Source: Scenedesmus sp. ARA3
Taxonomy: Eukaryota > Chlorophyta > Chlorophyceae > Sphaeropleales > Scenedesmaceae
Direction: 5' to 3'
DNA length: 64,000 nucleotides
Assembly (NCBI GenBank): GCA_004335835.1
Contig: RWJK01001175.1
Location: 24,976 to 88,975 of the forward strand
Part shown: one piece after another, positions 1 through 11,858 of the stretch
Layout: the number at the start of each line of letters is the position of its first letter
How positions within the stretch are numbered: the stretch's first letter is position 1
The notes under the pieces: model-generated
What the model was told of the DNA's origin: nothing
What the model saw: the letters and a program-made list of their open reading frames with translations, nothing else
Databases searched by the model: none
Translations under genes and position numbers: made by a program

Positions 1-3000
1 CTTGGTGGGGCTCATGCTACCTTCATATCCAAAGCCTGCCAGGTCTGCTGCAGCATGCACCATGGCCAAATGCTGCGGCTTCAGGGTCAGCTCGTGCTCA
101 GACGGCTCAACCCCTGCTGCTGCTGCTGCGCTAGCTTCTACGCCGCTGTGCTGCCGCTGCATGCCAGCAGCTGCCGCGCCAGCTGTGCTAGCCTCCCGCT
201 GAATACTCTGTTGCTGCTGCTGCAGCCGGTACAGCGCAGCTGGTGATGTCAAGCCATGCCTTAGCGGGCTACCTAGCGGACTTGTAGGTGGATCCAGCTG
301 ACCGACCCCCAACTGCAGCCCTGAGTGCTGCGCTGCTAGCCGCCCTGCTGCTGCTGCTGCTGTGCCAGCCAGCTGCACACCCGCACCCTGCTGCTCTGCT
401 GCTGCCGCTGCTGCAAACACAGCATCCAAGCCATCGGGATCGTCAGCAGGCATTGCAGAATGCAGCGGTGACTCAGCAGGTGACATGGGGTAGTACTCTG
501 GCATGTCTGACTTGGCGCGCCTGTGACGCATCCTGCCGACGCGCGCAGCTGCTGCTGCTGCGCGGTTGCCAGGTGACACCCCGCCCACTCCATCACCAGC
601 GGCAGCGCTGGCCACAGCGCCGCCGCCACTGCCTGTGCTGCACACGCGCCGAGCAGCACCCAGCAGCTGGCCTGATGCGTCAGCAGCAGCAGCAGCAGCG
701 AGCAGCGGGTCCACAGCGCCAGATGAGCTGCTGCCAGCTTCTGCCTTTGCTGCTGCTGCTTGTGCAGCTGTGCTGGATGCTGCTGCCCTGGTTGGTGTCC
801 CTGGGGAGTGGCCTAAGCTTGATGCAGGCCTGGCAGCTGGCACAGCCATCTGAGGAGAGCAGCCCAGCTGAGGAGACGAGGCCTCAAAAGCAGGGCTGGC
901 TGGTGAATGCTGCTGCTGCTGCTGTGATGAGGCTGCTCTGAGGTGCAAGTTGCGCCTGTAACTCGACAGCGGTGAAGCCGCCACAGGGCGCTGCTGCTGC
1001 TGCTGCACGCTGTGCTCCTCTAGGTGCTGCAGGTATGGTGACCCTAGCCTGTTGGCCAGGCCTGCTGCCGCTGCTGCGGGCAGCTCTGGCTGCTGGTGGT
1101 CGCCTGAGGCAGTTGAAGCTTTGCTAGGGTCCTGCTGCAGTGGGCTGAGCACACTTGGATGGCTGCTGTCCTTGCCTGCTGCTGCCGCTGCTGCAGGCCG
1201 TGCTGAAGCTCCTCCTATGTGGCTGTGACCTGGCAGCTGCTGCTGCTGCTCCACCTGCTGTGCTAGGCCCTGGCCAGCTGCAGCAGCAGCAGCAGCAGCT
1301 TGCTCAGCAGGGCTATGCGGCCGGGCAGCTGCAGCAGTGCCAGCTGCAGCAGCAAACATGCGGGGCAACGAGCCAGCGCTGTTGCCCCTGCGCAGCAGGC
1401 CAGAAGACAGCGGCCCCTGCGCTTTCACCGCTGCAATGGCTGCTGTCAATGCTGCACCATTCCCTGCAACAGCTGCTACTGCTGGCTTGTGCTCTACGAG
1501 CTGCTGCTGCTGTAAGCTGCCTGTGCTGCTGCTACGCTGCAATCCATTACTGTCCTCGGCTACTACTGCTGGCCGTTGTGACCTGTGGCCAGGGATAGGC
1601 GTTGGGGTTGCTGCAGCAGCGCGCAGGGCGCTAGTGTGGCTCATCAGTTGTATGCTGTCAGCTACACATGGCTCCCTGTGCAGCCTCCAGCTGCTGCTGC
1701 TGCTGATGCACTGCTCACTTGACTCTGCAGCCGACTGTGCAGCTGCGGCTGAGCGGTTTGCAGAGTTGCCAGAATGCGCAGCTGCTGCTGCTGTGCTGCC
1801 GCTGCTGGTGTCACCCTTGCTGCGCTGCTGCTGCTGCTGCTGCTGCTGGCGCTCGCTGGCTGCCGCATTGCTGCTGCCGCAGCTGCCATGGCTCGTGGCT
1901 GGCCTTGCCTTTGCAAGCTCTGGAGTTACTCCAAGAACCGGCAGGTGGCGCGGCACCTTATCAAGCACAGATCCTGCGGTGTGGGGCCTTGCAGCATGTT
2001 GGTGTTGCTGCTGCTTGGCGCTGCTGCTGCTGCTGGCTGGGCTGCTGGCCTCGGCGCCTGCTACTGCCTTGCCTGCTGCTGCTGCTGCTGTGGCCATTGC
2101 TCTGCCAGTGCCTGCTATGTGCTGGCTAGAGTCCCGCACCTCATGCGTATCCGACTGCTCTGCTCTGACTGCAGCTGCTGCTGCATTCGCCTCAGCTGCC
2201 CTGAGCATGTCAGCCATGAGGTTCTTGCGCACCCCAAGCACTTCATCCTCCACGCCGCCAGCTGCTGCTGATGCGCCCTGCTTGGTGCGCGGGTGCGTCT
2301 TACTGCTGCGCCTGCCCCCTGAGCCTCCAGAGCCAGGCAGCATGGAATGCAGCGGCGCAAAGGCGCTGTAGGGACTCGCAGCGCCTGCAGCAGTGCTAGA
2401 CCGCGCTGCACTGCCCCGTGCAGCAGCTGCTGACTCAGCCACATCTGCTACAGCAGTACTGCCGCGCAGCTCACCCCCTGCCTCAGCTCCCGCTGCTGCC
2501 CCGGCTGCCACTGTACTGCCAGACGCTGCCGGCTGCACAACTGCAGCAGCAGCAGCAACAGGCTGTGGCAGGGCCGAGCCAGCTGCCAGCAGGCCAGGCG
2601 CCCCTGGCCCTGCCAGCTTGCCTGGCGTGCCAGCCATGCTGCCAATCAGGGAGCCCCGCGAGCCTGCTGCCCTGCCAGCATGCAGCGGGCTGAAGTTCAC
2701 TGCAGAGCTCCTGCGAGGGGCTACCTGGGGGCTGCCTGGCAGCACCACTGCTAGCCGCTGCTGCTGCTGCTGATGCTGTGGGTGAGCATTGACCCCCTTG
2801 TGCAGTGGGGAGCCTGCTGCAGAGGCTGCAGCTGCTCTGTGGAGTGGCGCTGTGCTGCCCCTGCTGTTGGTGGCACCGTCTGCATCCTCCAGCTGGTGTT
2901 GCTGCTGCTGCTGCGCTGCTGCTGCTGATGCTGCTGGCGGCCTCACACTGCGTACGCCTGCGTAGCTCTCCTGTGAGCTGGCAGGGCTCCCAGCATCAGC

Positions 3001-6000
3001 ATCTGCGCCCGCATGCCGCTGCCTGTCAGCACCTGCTGCTGCTGCTGGACCCAGGACGCCTGCCTTGCTGCTCCGGAAGCGAGCTGGTGACCCCTCCTTT
3101 GCAGGGGATTTGTTAGGCGACTGGTCCTTACTGATCCTGGTGCCACCTGCTGCGCGCTGCTGGTCCCCACCCACACCAAGGTCATTCATGGACACCTCAA
3201 GTGCCAGCGCTCCACCTGCACCTGTAGGAAGCCCTGCTGCTGAGGCGCAGCTGCTGCGGGCACTGCCCACCTCCTCACCTGCTGTTGCTGCTGCAGACAC
3301 GCCTGGCCCTGTTGATGCAGGCATAGCAGCAGCAGCAGCAGCAGACTGGACGATGCCGTGCTCCATGCCGTCCAGCATGCCTGCAGTGCTGGGCGATGGA
3401 GAGCGCTGCTTGCTCAGCGCCGCAAATGACAGGGAAGAACCAGTGCGCTGCTGCTGCTGCTGCTGCTGCTGCTGTGCATCCTGCAGAGCACTTGATGCCC
3501 CATCTTCTGCTGCTGCTGCAGCGGCGGCTGCTGCTGCTGTCCCAGCATGTCGCAAAGGCCCCACACCTGAGCTGGCGCTAGAAGCCTCTTGCAAGCTCAC
3601 ATCCTCATCTGAAGCAGCAGCATCATACATAGCTGCAGCTGCTGCTGGCAACTGCTCAGCTTGCTGCACGCCCAGGATGCCGCCACCTGCCATGCCCCTC
3701 CTGCTGCTGCTGTGCTGGCCTGCTGCACTTGAACTGCGTAGCCGTGCTGACCCCCTGACTCCGGGAGAGCCCTGGCGAGAGGACCTGACACCTGGCTTCA
3801 CCCTGTGTGGAGGCTCCTGCTGCTGCTGCTGCGATGATCTAGTGCTGCCAGACAGGCTACAGGCCCCTGCTGCTGCTGCTGCTGCACTGCTGCTGTGCAC
3901 AGGAGCAACGTCAGCAGAGCTGACTTCAGCAGCAGCAAACGGATCTGTTTCATCCCACAGGGAATGCTGGCTAGAAGATGCTGTCGAGGCATTGCTGCAG
4001 TGGCTGCCCACGCTGCTCCGTGTTGTTGCAGCGTCCGGCGCAGCTGCTGGCAGCACTCCGCTCTGCTGCCGCTCTGCTACTGCATGCGGCTGTGAGCACA
4101 CCTGATTCTGTGATCCTGAGTTTGACCGCTGCTGCTGGCCCACAGAGCCAGAGGGGCGCTGCGCAGGGTGCCTGTAGAAGTTGCGTGCTAGCTGCACGCC
4201 TGCTGCTGCTTGCTCCTCTTCATCACTAGGCAGCCGCAGCACCCCTGATGCCCTGGGCCCATCCACAACACCAGGCTCCGCATGAAGAGGGTGTATGGCT
4301 GTGTCGCTTACGCTGCTGCTGCTGTTGTTTCGGCTGCCTGCGTTGCTGCCTGCTGCCCCGCCTGCTGCTGCTGCTGCTGCATGGTGCTGGTGCTCAGCTC
4401 CTACGTGAGGCCACACAGTGCCCATCTGGCTGCTGGCTGTGCAGAAGGACTCCACAGAGCTGTCATCACCATCACTGCCATTATCATCATCAACGGCTGC
4501 CGCCTCTTCCGCTGCTGCATACAGTGTCCCTGCACCTGCTGCACTGGATGCGTACTGACCAAGCTGCGCACGGGGTACACTGGAGGACACTGCACCATCC
4601 TCTTCTGCTGCCGCAGAAGCAGCAGCACCCAAGCCAGCCATTGAGAATGAGGTGCACGTGCTGTCTGCAGGCCCCGGAGCTGCCTCCAGCTGCACCACCT
4701 CAGCATAGCACTGCGACTCAAGCTGGTACGTCTGCTGCACCTGCACCGGCTGCTGCTGCCCGCCGCGCGCATGCTTCACAATGCTCACCACAATTGTGCT
4801 GCTGCTGCTGCGGCCTCCTGCCCTGCTGCTGCCCCTGGTCTGCACAGTGCTGCTGCTGCCTGCAGCGGCTTCAGCAGCTGTTTGCATGTCGACACCTGCT
4901 GCTGTTGCTGGCACTGCCCCACTGTTCTGCAGCAGCCGGTATGATGCTGTCATGGCTGCGCCGTGGCTGCCGCGCTGGTCACCAGGCACCTTATGCACAA
5001 TGAGTGGGCAGCTGCGTGCCTGCGGCTGCGGCTGGCGCCTGCCTGCAGGGCTACAGGAGCTGCTGGCAGCTGGTAACACTGTCTCAACGGCTGAGGCAGG
5101 CACAGCAGCATTGACAGCAGCAGCTTTGCCTGCAGCTGTGCCCTGAGTCTGCACATGGTGCATGGCTGCTGCTGGTGCAGCGTCATCACAGGATGTGTCT
5201 GGAGCTTGTCTGCCAGGTGAGCCAGGCTCTGCTTGGCTGCCTAGCAGCTCCAAAGCACCCAGCGGCTCATCAAAAGCAGGCAAGCTGACAGCTGACATGA
5301 ACAGCAGATCCTGATCCGACGGCTCCTGTTGCAGCAGCTGCTGCTGCTGCTGCTGCTGCTGGGTGGGCGTCTGCTGGCGCTGCATGCTGTCCTGCAGCTG
5401 CTCGCGCTGCTCTTGCTGGCTGTGGCACTGCTCGCGCAGCTGCTGCTTTGTGCTGGACTTGGGGGACACCATACCCAGCCCTGGAGGCGTGGCAGCAGGC
5501 GCATTGCCGCCTACCCGGGCCCCTGCGAGCCTGCTACTGCCAGCAGCAGCACAACTGTCACCACCAGCAGCCCTGCTGCGTGCTGCCTGCCGCTGCATCG
5601 GCTCTGCAGACTGCGGCGTCAGCAGCTGCGACTGCACAAGCTTCGGCAGGAAGAAGTTCCGCTGCACGTCAGGAGAGGCCGGCGACTGCCGTGACCTTCC
5701 AGCTGACGTTGGCCGCTGCTGCTGCTGCTGGCGCTGGCTCGGCAGAGACTGCCGCCGCTGCCTGCTGGTTGGCTCCGCCTGCTGCAGCATCAAGCTGCTG
5801 TGCTGCACCAGCGCTTGCACAGCTTGCACTGCCTGCTGCAGCTGCTGCGCCTGCTGCATACCTTGGCTGCTGCTGCTTGCTTTGGGCTTGTGAGGCGAGG
5901 CGTGGCCTGCCCGCATGCCAGAGCCATCTGCACTGCAGCTACGTGGCAGCTGGCTTGCAGGAGCAGTACTGCCAGCATGAAGGTCCACTGCAGACTGGCA

Positions 6001-7832
6001 CTTGCCAGGCGGCACAGGCAGTGCATCATCACCACCAGCCGTGCCTATTGCTGCTGCAGCAGATGCACCACTTGCTGCTACTGCTGTTGCTGCTGCGCGG
6101 CCCAGGGACTGCAGCAGCTGGGCCGCAGGAGCTGCTGCTTCAAACAGCTGCCGGGCAGCAGGGCGTGCATCAAAAGAGTCCTCTGCTGCCAGGTCAGTCA
6201 GCCGCAGTGAGCTCAGCGCTGGCTCAGAGCTGCACTCCGGCAATTGCTGCTGCTGCTGCTGAGGGGCAGCAGCCGAAGCTGACTTGCGCAGCGCCAGCTT
6301 AGGCTGTGATGCACGCACAGCAGGAGCACCACCATACTGCGACTTGAGCAGCTGCGCATACCTGGAGGCACCCCCATTGCCGCCGATGCTGCTGCCGGGT
6401 TTGACTGGTGACCTGCTGGGGAGTGCGGCTGCAAAGCTGCCACTGGAGCGCCTGACACTGCTGCTCAAGCTGCTGCGAGCGCTCACACCCCCAGGGCCAC
6501 TTGACGGTTTGCCAGCCGCTTGAGCAGCGTCAGCAGCAGTGCCTACACCTAGTCCTGCAAGGTCTAGCCTGACATGGCTAGTCCTGACGGCACTGCTTCG
6601 GACAGGCAGAGAGCTAGCACGTGCTAAGCTGCCGCTGCTGCTGCTGTCATGCTTCAGTGAGCGCCTGACAGCAGCGGCACTGCCGGCTGCGCCTGCTGCA
6701 GCAGCAGTTGGTGCTGCCGACTGGCGCGCGGCACCAAGAGCACGGCTGCCAGCTGCTGCTGGCTGTGATGCTGCTTTGGCGGCCGCTGCTCCAGCTGAAC
6801 CAGGCCTGCCAGGAACCCTACCGGCAACTATGCTGCTGCTGTCGCGCACAAGAGATGCAGCAGAGGATGGGCGGGCTTGGAATGGGCCTGCCTGGTGCTG
6901 CTGCTGCTGCTGTTGCTGACGGAGAGGTGACCGTGGGCATGGCTCTGCTGACCTGGCGCCTACCCTGCTGGCTGCTGCTGCCTTCACAGACGCTGCCACA
7001 TCACCCGCTGCTGCTGCTGCTGTTGCAGGTGCTCTCTTGGGTGTCAACAGCCCAGAGCCAGATGCCGGCCTCTTGGGTGTTGAGGGAGCACTGGCCGCCT
7101 TCTTAGGTGTCTGCGCTGACGCAGCACCCCTGCTGCCGTGCATCATGGCAGCAGCACCAGCTGCCGCCCTGCCAGCAGCAGGCGAGCACGGCAACTGCCT
7201 CTGTGGGCTGGCTGGCGGCTGCTTAGTAGGAGTGTTGCTGCTGCTGCCACGGCCGCTGCGCAGGGTGGCTGCAGCTTTGGATGCTGCAGTGAACGCTTGA
7301 AGGTCCAGCAGAGACTGCACTGCTAGCTCCTGCAGCAGCAGGTCCTGCTGCACCTCTGGCAGCTCTGACGCTGCTGAGGTGGCAGCTGGCATATGAACAT
7401 CTGACACTGTTAGCATCCCCGGTGACTGCACATCACCTCCATGCTGCTGCTGCTGTTGCTGCTGCTGGTCAAGCTCCTGCTGCTGCTGCTGCTGTGCCTG
7501 TTGCTGCCCTTGCAGCTCCTGGGCGCCAATGCGCGACAGCGTCTTGCTGGTGCTGCACACAGAAGCTGGCAGCCCTGCAGCATCGCCAGGGCTAGCGGCG
7601 CTGGTGCCCCTGGACAGCTCGGGTGACTCAGCTATGGGTGACAGCGCAGCGACACCAAAGCGCGGCAGCGCTAGCAGCACCGGCGAGGATGCTTCCGCCT
7701 CTTGCGCTACTGCGGCAGCTGCCGCTGCGCCCGGTCCTGCTGCAGCCTCACTACCTGCTGCCGCTGCATCATCTAGCTCTGCTGCAGTGGTTGATAGCCG
7801 GCTTGGAGTGTGAGGCTCAGCCTGCTGGTCTC

Positions 7833-7863
<31 letters not shown>

Positions 7864-10800
7864 TGCATCCTGCTGCGGGCTGCTGTCCCATGGCCTATCC
7901 CTCACCACAGCCGCAGCCCCTTGTGAGGCTGGGCTCGCCAGCAAGCTCGCAACAAACTCTGCGCCGCCTTGCGAAGCTGGCGGCGGCCCTGCTGAGGGGT
8001 CCCCTGGGCTATCCATCAGCCCGGCATATGTCATGCTCCACTCGCCAGCAAGCGGGCCGCCAGCAGCATATGTAACAGGCCGCCCAGAGGTGGCAGAGTC
8101 CTGCAGCGCCTGGCCCAGCAGCTGCCCGTCTGACAAGCTGCCCAGGTCACAGCTGCTGCCAAACAGCAGCGCTTGCAGCACGGAGTTGTTTGTGCCGCCG
8201 GCTGCAGACAGCCCTGACACTGACGGCAGCGACAGCTGCGACGCTGCTGAGAGCCCTGCTGCTGGTGAAGGCGTGTTCCTAGTGACTGCTGCTGCTGCAA
8301 CTGGCTGTTCCTCCTGCTGCTCCTGCGGCTGCGCTGCAGTTGTTGGCTGCTGACACTGGGTTGGTTTTGGCGCACTGTGCCTCAGCAGCTGCGTGTCTGC
8401 GCATGCCTCCTGCTGCTTGGATACATCACCAAACAGCTCTCGCTTCAGACCAGTCTCTGCTGCTGGCTGGCTGCTGCTGGCAGGCGCAACCGCTGGTGCT
8501 GCATCATGCGCCCCTGCCGCTGCTGCAGTCACTACAGACAGGTCTTCCCAGCTGATCTTTGTCGGCGAGTGTGGTGCCGCGCCATACCTTGGAAAGCTCA
8601 GTGAGGGGCAGCTCTGCTTCACCAGCTGGCCTCGCCTCAAGATCTCAGGGGAAAGTGTCACAGCCAGCCGCGCACTGCCACCAGCTGCTGCTGCTGCCCT
8701 GGATGCTGCAGGGCTCATGCTGTGCCGGCGCTGGTGGCCTGCTGCTGCAGCTGCTGCAGCGTCATTGCCTGCACCGCTCGCATGCCGCAGCCTGTGCTGC
8801 CTGCTTGGCCCGGCAGCTGCAGCAGTAGTTGCGGCAGAGCCACTGGCCATGCTGCTGCTGCTGCTGCCAGTGCTGCCCCTGATCGTTGTGTCCATTGCTG
8901 GGCAGGACTGCACGCGCCTGTCAAACAGCAGCGCAGCAGCCAGCTGCTGCCCTAAGCCATGCTGCCGCCTGCTGTTCAGTATGCAGGACTGGCTATCAAC
9001 CAAAGAGGGCTCTTCAAGCAGGTCATGCTGCCCTACATCTGCTAGCACGCCTCCCTCTTCAGCTACCACTGCTGCTGCTGCTGCCACATCCTCTTCCTGA
9101 CATTCCGTGTCTGACTGTGCATCATCAGCTGCCATGGACTGCTGCTTTTCACCACTGGCCGGCCCTCTCACTGAGCAACTGCTACCGCTGCGCTCGCCAG
9201 CAGCAGCAGCTGCCGCATCTGAAACTGTTGCTGCGGCAGCAGCTGCCGTGCCACCCGCCTGCACTCCCCCAAAGCTGCCATTGCTGCTGCAGTGCCTGCT
9301 GTCCACACTGCCCAGCAGCACAGCTGACTCATCAGGGTACAGCCGGCTGTGTGATGGCTCCTGCTGCACACAACCACCAGCAGCTGCAGCAGCTCCAACC
9401 CGATATATTAGCTGGGGCTGCTGCTGCAGCCTGACGTTGTTGGCTGTGGCAGCTGCAAGGGAAGATGCCGGCGAGCACAGCTGCTGCATCATCAAGCTGT
9501 CCATGCTGCAGCTGCTGTTGCCATCCTCATCATCCTCAGAGCCACTCAGAGCTGAGGAGTGCTGCAGCATGCTCAGCAGTGTAGATGGCCGGCCAGCAGC
9601 AGTCAGCACTCGCGGCATGGCTTGCGGCTGCTCAGTCTGCAGGCTGCTGTGTTGCTGCAGCTGGTCCTGCAAGTGCAGCAGCTGGTGCCTGTTGCAGGCT
9701 AGCGTGGCCTCCATCTGCTGCATGCTCTGCTGCAGTGCCTGCTGCAAGTGTGCTTGCTGCTGCTGGTGGGGAGGGCTGCCCGGCGGAACATCCTCGCCTG
9801 ACAAGGCACTGTCGCCTGCCGCTGCCGCAGACGCTGGCTGCTGCAGGCGCTGCTGTTGCTGCACATCGTCTGCCACGCCAGCTGCGGCAGGCGCCTTGCC
9901 ACTGCTGCGCAGGCTTTTCTGCAGTGAGGATCGAGTCTGGTTGAGCCAGCTGCTGAACCTGCCACTGCCTTGCCCAGCCGCATCAGCTGCATCAGTTGCA
10001 GCCGCAGCTCGCTCCAGCCAGGGGGGTGCATCCCTATCTGCTGCTGTCTCTGCATGCCTTGGCCTGCTGCTGACGTCCTGCAGGGTGCTGCACATGCCTT
10101 TCTGGTCTTGCTGCCTTCGCCCAGGATGTGCTGCTGCTGCTGCTGCTTGCTGTGGTTCTCCAGGAGTGCAGCTGCTCGCCTCATCTGCTGCATGCTGCAC
10201 TGAAGGGCTGCGCATTAGCACGTCCGCCGAAGCCTCGCCATACATGACGGCGCTTGCTGCTGCTTCTGCGGCTGCTGCACTGTGGCTGTCCTGAGACAGT
10301 GCTGGCACTGCTAGCTCTGTGGCTGTGGCAGCTGCTGCTGCCGCCAGTGCTGAGAACTGCACCACATCTAGCTTACACACGGCGTGAACAGCTCCTGCAG
10401 GACATTATTTGCAGTATTTGTGATAATTTAGCACAGGTAGTCAACCTAGTTAAAGCATAGCAAGTAGTTGGCTGCCGGCCTGTTCCTTGCACTTCCTTGC
10501 TTAGGTGCCGGTGTCAGGGTTGGTGAGAATATACAGACTAAAGCACAGGGCGCTCTGCTGCTTGCTCCTGCAGCAGCTGCTGCAATTATTACCTGCTGTT
10601 GACGGCACTGCCAGGCCCTGCATCTCCAGCTTCAAGTAGCGCTGCACATGCACATGCGGCGCAACCGACAGGCTGTGCTGCAGCTGCTGCGCATCTCCTG
10701 CCATGATTCGCAGCTGCACCGGCAGCGGCTGGAATGCGCAGTTGACCGCTGGAGCGTGCAGCAGCCGCAGCTGCTGCGGCGTGGTGCCAGGGCTTTGGAA

Positions 10801-11036
10801 CGTGACCTGTGTGAGCAGACGGCAGGAGTGCGGCACGCGGCCTCAAATGACGACTACAGGTGATGCAAACCAGTGTGTGCTTGCAGCAGGTTGCCGTGCA
10901 ACTGTATGTTTTGTCTGCATCTCAAACGCTGAGTCCAGGTGGCTGCTTATTTGAGCTTACCTGTACTGTAACATCTCTGTTGGACTGTCCTTTCAGCTGC
11001 AGGATGGCATAGCTCTCCAGTTTGTTGCGCACAGAC
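1..11036 (-). CDS. Giant Ala/Gln/Ser/Pro-rich protein, partial (3' end beyond window)
   Basis: I read every minus-strand codon from 10404 down to 1 (plus-strand triplets in register with position 1) and found no stop, so the main exon 1-10394 encodes at least 3,464 residues and continues off the window. Two upstream exons join in phase: 10961-11036 (begins SVRNKLESYAILQLKG, donor GTAAGC) and 10593-10806 (begins VTFQSPGTTPQQL, donor GTAATA), then the acceptor CTGCAG at 10395-10400. The first exon(s), somewhere in 11040-11850, are unresolved. The protein is mostly low complexity (poly-Ala, poly-Gln, Ser runs), with acidic patches such as SEDDEDG near 9510-9540 and many proline-directed sites (TPKK and TPKR around 7021-7115, SPNK/SPAK near 3080-3120, SPTK near 8560). 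I recognise no catalytic domain; the two small upstream exons look like a folded N-terminal region. It could be a large phosphoregulated scaffold, which is inference only. It is divergent from the helicase at 11859. Confidence 0.75.
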
Positions 11037-11858
11037 CTGCAGCAGCATCAGCATTGTCAGCAGTATGCACAACAATGATGACCTGCTACATAGGCAACAA
11101 TTGACGAGCTCAGGTTCAATTCGTGCTTGAACACACCTTGACCTCCATATTGCTTTGTTGCTGTTGTTGCCCGCCGCATGCAGCAATGCTGGTGCTCCTT
11201 GCCCAGAAGCTGACACCACTGCCTTGAGCAGGCTGCAGTCACCAGCTGGCTGGACAACTGCTGGGCTTGATTGCTCCTGCCGCAGGCCAGTGACACATCG
11301 CCTAACAGGAGCTGGTGACCCCTGCTTTGCATCCAAGCTGTGCCTGTGGTTTGCAGCAAGGTTTGCTCTGGTGTTGGTGACCATGTCAGCCAGATGGGCT
11401 TGCTCACCCTACAGCCTGCGGTATATCTGAAGCCTTGATAACATTGTAGCAAGTTTCGCAACAAACTGCAGCCTCAACTGCGAGCACTGCAAAGCTGATC
11501 GGTGGTCATATTGGTTGTTGATGGCAGCTGGCAGCAAATGTTGTAGACGCAGGTCTTTTTATTTTCAAGGCGAGGCAACACTACCATCTTCTCTCGCCGG
11601 GTGCAATGCTGTATGCCCCAGCTGTTGTCTCCGTTTGTATCAGGTCTACCAATGACACGATGCAGGGCGCTTTTCCAGAGCAGCATTTAGAATGACTGAA
11701 CTTCTTTGATCATGCGATACATGCTGTTGCTGTCGATGGAGACACAAGTCACACCACAACTCCCAGGCACGGGTGCGTACACTGCAAGCTGTACCTGACT
11801 TCCGCAAGACCTTGTCGCATGCTCCCAACCTACCCAATAAATTACTCACGTCTGTAGC
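11037..11858. promoter_or_regulatory. Divergent intergenic region between the giant gene and the helicase
   Basis: This roughly 820-bp stretch separates the most upstream exon I can support for the minus-strand giant gene from the ATG of the plus-strand helicase. It must hold the missing first exon(s) of the giant gene and both promoters. Minus-strand reading frames at 11102-11160 (VFKHELNLSSSIVAYV) and 11474-11592 (MVVLPRLENKKTC) look coding-like, but I found no donor in the phase the 10961-11036 exon needs (two bases carried over). I therefore do not assign them. Confidence 0.4.

Noticed and set aside
1337..2371. Long plus-strand frames across 1-10.3 kb (for example 1337-2371, 3065-4105, 9107-10294) rich in Leu, Cys and Ala
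   Set aside because: They are antisense to an uninterrupted minus-strand frame of over 10 kb; they are broken repeatedly by TGA/TAG and read as Cys/Leu runs from CTG/TGC triplets.
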